Part shown: piece by piece, positions 62,932 through 64,000 of the stretch
How positions within the stretch are numbered: the stretch's first letter is position 1
How the letters are laid out: the number at the start of each line of letters is the position of its first letter
Assembly (NCBI GenBank): GCA_963422685.1
Contig: OY730442.1
Span: forward strand, 1,178,001 to 1,242,000
DNA from: Spongiihabitans sp963422685
Lineage (GTDB): Bacteria > Pseudomonadota > Gammaproteobacteria > Arenicellales > Poriferihabitantaceae
Reading direction: 5' to 3'
Length of the DNA: 64,000 nt
Made by a program: the position numbers and the translations under genes
Notes under the pieces: generated by a model
The model's input: only the letters and a program-made list of their open reading frames with translations
What the model was told of the DNA's origin: nothing
Database searches by the model: none

Positions 62932-64000
62932 CTATCCACCAAATAAACGCTGCAAGTTTCTATGATCTTCCTTGATTCCGGTATCGGATTCGACCAATTC
63001 CGCTATTTTTCTGCACGCATGTAAAACAGTGGTATGGTCCCGGCCGCCGAAATGGTCGCCTATTTGCGGCAAACTCATACTGGTCAATTCCTTGGCAAAG
63101 TGCATCGCTAATTGTCTGGGTCGAGCCACAGCTCTGGCGCGGTTTTTCGACAATAAATCGGCTATTCTGATCTTGTAATACTCCGCCACAGTCTGCTGGA
63201 TATTTTCGATACTTATCCGTTTCCTCTGATAGTTTAATAAATCCTTGAGCGCTTCGCGAGCCAGTTTCATATCGATGGGGCGTTCATTAAAACGGGCACT
63301 TGCCAGTATTGTGTGCAGCGCACCCTCAAGATCCCGGACATTCGAATGTACAGTACGGGCAATAAAAAACGCGACATCATCGGGCAGTTCTATGCCGTGC
63401 TGCAAAGATTTCTTTTCCAATATGGCAACCCGGGTTTCGAGTTCAGGAATATCGATAGAAACGGTTAAGCCACTGCCGAATCTGGAGATCAGGCGTTCTT
63501 CGACATTGCTTATTGCTTTCGGGATGCGGTCGCTGGTGATGATTATTTGTCGCTGGCCTTCCAAAAGAGCATTAAAGGTATGAAAAAATTCTTCCTGGGA
63601 TTGGGTTTTCCTGGAGAAAAACTGTATATCATCGATCAACAGGGCGTCCAGTGAGCGGTAGTGCTTTTTAAATTCATTCATGGTGTTGTTCTTTATGGCC
63701 TTGACCATATCGTTGACGAAAAGCTCGGAATGAATATAAATGACTTTCGCGCTAGGACTCGATTGTAGAATCAGATGACCCGCAGCCTGCATCAGATGTG
63801 TTTTACCCAGACCCACACCACCGTATATAAACAGCGGATTGAAAGTTCCACCTGGATGTTGTCCCACCTGCAAAGCGGCTGCTCTGGCGAGTTGATTGGA
63901 TTTCCCTTCTACATGGTTATCAAAAATATACTCGGCTTTGAGTACACCGCCTGCGTATGGCAGAGAATAATCAGTTTTCGGTTCCGGCAAACCAGGGCCT
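62932..64000 (-). CDS. dnaA: chromosomal replication initiator DnaA, N-terminus beyond the window
   Basis: Domain III begins about residue 20 of the visible part. The AAA+ Walker A is FIYGGVGLGKTHLMQAAGH and Walker B is LDALLIDDIQFFSRK. Domain IV ends with the DNA-binding signature ARPRQLAMHFAKELTSMSLPQIGDHFGGRDHTTV, given here only in part: Arg and the DHTTV motif contact the DnaA box. About 352 residues are visible. Domain I and the start codon lie past position 64000. Confidence 0.96.
   Translation of the reverse strand, partial: GPGLPEPKTDYSLPYAGGVLKAEYIFDNHVEGKSNQLARAAALQVGQHPGGTFNPLFIYGGVGLGKTHLMQAAGHLILQSSPSAKVIYIHSELFVNDMVKAIKNNTMNEFKKHYRSLDALLIDDIQFFSRKTQSQEEFFHTFNALLEGQRQIIITSDRIPKAISNVEERLISRFGSGLTVSIDIPELETRVAILEKKSLQHGIELPDDVAFFIARTVHSNVRDLEGALHTILASARFNERPIDMKLAREALKDLLNYQRKRISIENIQQTVAEYYKIRIADLLSKNRARAVARPRQLAMHFAKELTSMSLPQIGDHFGGRDHTTVLHACRKIAELVESDTGIKEDHRNLQRLFGG

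Noticed and set aside
1..64000. tRNA, rRNA and CRISPR arrays
   Set aside because: No GGTTCGAATCC-type T-arm in a cloverleaf context, no rRNA-like stretch and no regularly spaced direct repeats with unique spacers were seen; the 33-nt repeats are contiguous and coding.

Overview
The window reads as chromosomal DNA of a sulfur-oxidising, probably autotrophic gammaproteobacterium. Supporting genes are a QmoA-QmoB-HdrC-HdrB electron-transfer operon of the kind that works with APS reductase, a CbbQ-type RuBisCO-activase ATPase, and gammaproteobacterial envelope genes (bamC, lolB, bepA, rseP) and gene orders (hemA-prfA-prmC, rpsB-tsf-frr-uppS-cdsA-dxr-rseP, pilA/pilSR, comF/bioC). No rRNA, tRNA or CRISPR array was found by eye.

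Layout. 0.3-9.7 kb is a surface-polysaccharide locus: UDP-glucuronate decarboxylase, flippase-like membrane proteins, an ATP-grasp ligase, a radical SAM/SPASM protein, a WecF-like transferase, a methyltransferase, a sugar aminotransferase and a GT2 transferase. 9.7-15 kb holds a type IV pilin gene with a sigma-54 promoter and an upstream palindrome, a large membrane glycosyltransferase-like gene, and wrecked pilR and pilS. 15-23.4 kb carries comF, a bioC remnant, an hxlR/monooxygenase/nnrU group, bepA, a rhodanese, rpiA and cbbQ. 23.6-28.8 kb is the qmoAB-hdrCB operon. 29-37 kb is the translation and isoprenoid/phospholipid block, without pyrH, followed by map and a glnD pseudogene. 38-45 kb is an accessory stretch: amgK-fetB, a small family of membrane-anchored coiled-coil proteins with 33-nt repeats, an IS5-type remnant and a porin. 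44.6-57 kb holds bamC, panB, infA, a CBS-pair protein, serA, serC, a DUF1015 gene, prmC, prfA and hemA. 55-64 kb holds a TPR lipoprotein, lolB, ispE, an agmatinase-family gene, cystathionine beta-synthase, dnaN, an oriC-like region with DnaA boxes, and dnaA, which is cut by the window edge.

Two themes stand out. First, sulfur energy metabolism uses the QmoAB plus HdrCB arrangement instead of membrane-bound QmoC. Second, there is a run of deletion-type gene decay: pilS lost its histidine domain, pilR lost its phosphoacceptor and is frameshifted, glnD is reduced to about a third, bioC lost its SAM motif and its bioBFH neighbours, and an IS transposase and a flippase are truncated. Several canonical neighbours are also missing (pyrH, recF, bamA, panC, murU). 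Such decay fits a host-associated or otherwise reducing lineage, but that is inference. The most novel-looking element is the coiled-coil family at 39.9-44.4 kb, three copies of which share a conserved 5' leader.
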